The notes beneath the pieces were generated by a model that did no database searches, was not told the DNA's origin, and worked only from the letters and a program-made list of their open reading frames with translations. Below, one piece after another: positions 61,951-64,000 of a stretch of DNA of 64,000 nucleotides. The translations under genes were made by a program, and so were the position numbers. Source of the DNA: a virus; IMG/VR virus record IMGVR_UViG_3300045999_010503, positions 1 to 64,000 of that record. One strand, 5' to 3'. The stretch's first letter is position 1. Each line of letters opens with the position of its first letter.

Positions 61951-62949
61951 ATGCCCTTCAAACCTATGCTCGCCGCGCCGTGCGATGACCTCGGCGCCCT
62001 CCGCTACCCGCTCCTCGCCACACCCAAGATCGACGGCATCCGCTGCCTGATAATCGACGGTGTCGCGATGTCGCGCTCCCTGAAGCCGATCCCGAACCGC
62101 TTCATCCAGTCGGTCATCGGCAAGCCCGAGTTCAACGGCCTCGACGGTGAGCTCCTCGTCGGCACCACGTTCCAAGACGCGACGTCCGGCATCATGTCGG
62201 AGGACGGGCAGCCGGACTTTCGCTACTACGTGTTCGACATGTGGCGCAACGCGGACCGGCCCGGCGAATACAAGCATCGCGTCGCCTCCTTTATGACGCA
62301 GCTCGGGAATCTTGGCGACACGCCGGCCACTCGCCGGATTGTCCCGCTGCTCCCGAAGCACCTCAACACCCGCGCCGAGCTCGACACCTACTGTGCCGAA
62401 ATGCTCGCCGAGGGCCACGAGGGCATCATGGTCCGCAGCCCTGACGGCCCCTACAAGCACGGCCGCGCCACGTTCAAGGAGGGCTACCTGACGAAGATCA
62501 AGCCCTTCGAGGACGCCGAGGCTACGGTCGTCGGCTTCGAGGAGCGGATGCACAACGCCAACGAGGCGAAGACCAACGCGCTCGGCCGCACCGAGCGGTC
62601 GTCCCACAAGGAGAACCTTGTGCCGATGGGCACGCTCGGGGCGCTGGTCGTGAAGAACGAGAAGCTCTGGCCGGGGAAGACGTTCAATATCGGCACCGGG
62701 TTCACGGACGCGCAGCGGGCGGAGCTGTGGGCGCAAGCCGGCCACCCGCAACCGCGCGCATCGGGCAGACCCCCGATGGCGACTCTCGACGACGGCAGCC
62801 GCATCCGTCCCGGCCACCCTCCGGCACCGCCCCCCGGTCCTCCCCTGATCGGCCGCACCGTAAAGTTCAAATACCAAGCCATCGGCACGAAGGACGTCCC
62901 CAGGATTCCCGTGTTCCTGGGCTTCCGCGACGCGAGGGACATGTCGTGA
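61951..62949 (+). CDS. ATP-dependent DNA ligase
   Basis: 332 residues. ATPKIDGIRC carries the active-site Lys (26), then GLDGELLVG (motif III, Glu67), FRYYVFDMW, GHEGIMVRSPDGPYKHGR (motif IV) and GYLTKIKPFED (motif V). An OB-like part follows but is interrupted by a Pro/Arg-rich insert (RASGRPPMATLDDGSRIRPGH, then PAPPPGPP). It seals nicks in phage DNA. TAACAACACCTAACAACCATG leads into the start. Confidence 0.9.
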   Translation: MPFKPMLAAPCDDLGALRYPLLATPKIDGIRCLIIDGVAMSRSLKPIPNRFIQSVIGKPEFNGLDGELLVGTTFQDATSGIMSEDGQPDFRYYVFDMWRNADRPGEYKHRVASFMTQLGNLGDTPATRRIVPLLPKHLNTRAELDTYCAEMLAEGHEGIMVRSPDGPYKHGRATFKEGYLTKIKPFEDAEATVVGFEERMHNANEAKTNALGRTERSSHKENLVPMGTLGALVVKNEKLWPGKTFNIGTGFTDAQRAELWAQAGHPQPRASGRPPMATLDDGSRIRPGHPPAPPPGPPLIGRTVKFKYQAIGTKDVPRIPVFLGFRDARDMS

Positions 62950-63164
62950 GCCTGGAGAGCCGTCTCCGTCGCCGCTACGGGCGTCAGCGGCAGCGACTCG
63001 CGAAGCTGGAGAAGGAGTTCGACGCCTTCGTCCGCTCCAACATGGACGACCCGGAAGCCCGTGCGGCCTATGCCGCAGAGGCCAACCGCAAATACTTCAA
63101 GCTGACCGAGCAGATGGCCAGCACCCGCGAGCAGTATGCCCGCGCCAAGAACGGACCGCCGTGA
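62946..63164 (+). CDS. Small basic helical protein
   Basis: 72 residues from GTG at 62946, overlapping the ligase stop. SRLRRRYGRQRQRLAKLEKEFDAFVRSN is strongly basic and helical, followed by ANRKYFKLTEQMASTREQYARAKNG. Possibly nucleic-acid binding. Function unknown. Confidence 0.6.
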   Translation: MSLESRLRRRYGRQRQRLAKLEKEFDAFVRSNMDDPEARAAYAAEANRKYFKLTEQMASTREQYARAKNGPP

Positions 63165-63289
63165 AACCACAATACGAACGCACCTCCTGGGGCTGGCTCG
63201 CCTACGTCTGCCACGCCCGGTATCTCTACACCGGACGCGGCGGCACGAAGCGCGAGGCCCGGAGCGCGCTCAAAGCACGACTCGCATGA
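63161..63289 (+). CDS. Small hypothetical protein
   Basis: 42 residues from GTG at 63161. SWGWLAYVCHARYLYTGRGGTKREARSALKARLA. It overlaps both neighbours by 4 nt, so it is coupled. Too short to assign. Confidence 0.5.
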   Translation: MKPQYERTSWGWLAYVCHARYLYTGRGGTKREARSALKARLA

Positions 63290-63639
63290 AAACACTACGC
63301 ATCTGGGTTCCCGGCTACAACCCCTGGGTCATGGGCGGCCACGTCCACTACACGCTCGCCACCGACGTCGAGTGCGACGGCCCGTTCGAGGTCGGGAAGG
63401 GCCTCTGCGCCTACACGGCCAAGGCCCCGAACGGCACCGAGTTCGTGGTCGACAGCGTCAGCCTCGGCGTCGTCGGCGACTCCCTCGAAGCCGTCCGTAA
63501 GGACGTCGAGGAGGGCGCGCTCGACGTCATGCACCGGCAGCAGCGCGACGCCCTGGCTCGCTACGAACGGGACCGCGACCGGGGCGCGGTCGAAGTCCGG
63601 GAGCCCGGCTACTTCTGGGCGAAACTCAACGCGATCTGA
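63286..63639 (+). CDS. Hypothetical protein
   Basis: 117 residues from ATG at 63286. VPGYNPWVMGGHVHYTLATDVECDGPFEVG, a basic-acidic helical end (ERDRDRGAVEVREPGYFWAK). No recognised family. Ends 1 nt before the next start. Confidence 0.6.
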   Translation: MKTLRIWVPGYNPWVMGGHVHYTLATDVECDGPFEVGKGLCAYTAKAPNGTEFVVDSVSLGVVGDSLEAVRKDVEEGALDVMHRQQRDALARYERDRDRGAVEVREPGYFWAKLNAI

Positions 63640-63640
63640 A

Positions 63641-63862
63641 ATGACCACCTCCGAACAGATTGCCGCCATCGGCACCGTCGACCGCCCCAAGCATCGCTGG
63701 CGAGCCGAGAGCGACGGCGACCCGCACCGGAAAGTTTTCTACGTCATCGACTCCTTCACCCTCAACCGCCGCGACTGCGCCTCCATGAAGGACGCGCGGG
63801 GGCTGGCGAAGGAACTTAACGCACAATGCCAAACGTCCTCTACGACTCTCGCCATCCGCTGA
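63641..63862 (+). CDS. Small hypothetical protein
   Basis: 73 residues. PKHRWRAESDGDPHRKVFYVIDSFTLNRRDCASMKDARGLAKELN is typical of short phage early proteins. The 3' end overlaps the next start at 63826 by 37 nt in another frame. Function unknown. Confidence 0.55.
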   Translation: MTTSEQIAAIGTVDRPKHRWRAESDGDPHRKVFYVIDSFTLNRRDCASMKDARGLAKELNAQCQTSSTTLAIR

Positions 63863-64000
63863 CGACCTGCGAGTTCGCGAACCTCCACCGCCAGATCGGC
63901 GTCCTCGTCCACGCCCCGTTCCACCACGCCGGCCTGAACCGAGAGATGGTCGACGTCTCCTACGAGATCCCGACCCACAACACCCGCACCTTCGGCCGCT
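63826..64000 (+). CDS. Hypothetical protein, cut by the window edge
   Basis: 58 residues visible from ATG at 63826: MPNVLYDSRHPLTTCEFANLH then VDVSYEIPTHNTRTF. No stop before the edge at 64000. Too short to assign. It overlaps the preceding gene. Confidence 0.5.
   Translation, partial: MPNVLYDSRHPLTTCEFANLHRQIGVLVHAPFHHAGLNREMVDVSYEIPTHNTRTFGR

Overview
The window is a GC-rich tailed-phage genome (or a nearly complete prophage or contig), about 64 kb, with no bacterial housekeeping genes. The virion genes point to a siphovirus of the lambda/HK97 type: gpA-like terminase, gpB-like portal, gpE-like major capsid and a 1008-residue tape measure. A tyrosine integrase indicates a temperate lifestyle. 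Two lipobox proteins and an RlpA-like lytic transglycosylase suggest a Gram-negative-type envelope. I cannot name the host from the sequence.

Layout. (1) 1-17955, rightward: an iteron-like repeat block, many small early genes, then a recombination and replication cassette: RuvC-like resolvase, HD phosphohydrolase, HNH nuclease, SNF2-type helicase joined to a PD-(D/E)XK nuclease, SSB-like protein, family A DNA polymerase, RlpA-like lysin and primase-helicase. Two HTH proteins and a DUF4406/DUF6378 protein end this arm. (2) 17894-46729, leftward: integrase, metallophosphoesterase, a membrane/lipoprotein (lysis-like) group, tail fibre and tail genes, tape measure, head-tail genes, capsid, decoration, protease/scaffold, portal, and terminase with an intein. 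One rightward lipoprotein gene (28806-29129) sits inside this late block. (3) 46730-47430: a divergent control region with a possible replication origin. (4) 47431-64000, rightward: accessory early genes mixed with structured non-coding DNA, a tRNA-Cys, a DUF1257/DUF2997/Ycf46-like AAA+ set, and an ATP-dependent DNA ligase. The last gene runs off the window. If the genome is circular or permuted, arms 4 and 1 would form one long rightward early operon.

Most genes overlap by ATGA or GTGA junctions, so translational coupling is the rule. Where a gap exists, starts are preceded not by a clear Shine-Dalgarno but by one of two recurring motifs: TAACAA-N4-(T/C)AACAA, mostly before rightward genes, and GGTTGAC placed 14-17 nt before eleven leftward late genes. 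These two elements are the most unusual systematic features. Next come a ~190-bp control module present twice (about 670-900 and 46790-47030), several strongly folded intergenic regions (10865-11180, 48455-48960, 50424-50787, 58116-58757), the terminase intein, and two places where codon usage changes frame inside an open frame (8221-8613 and 52929-53104).
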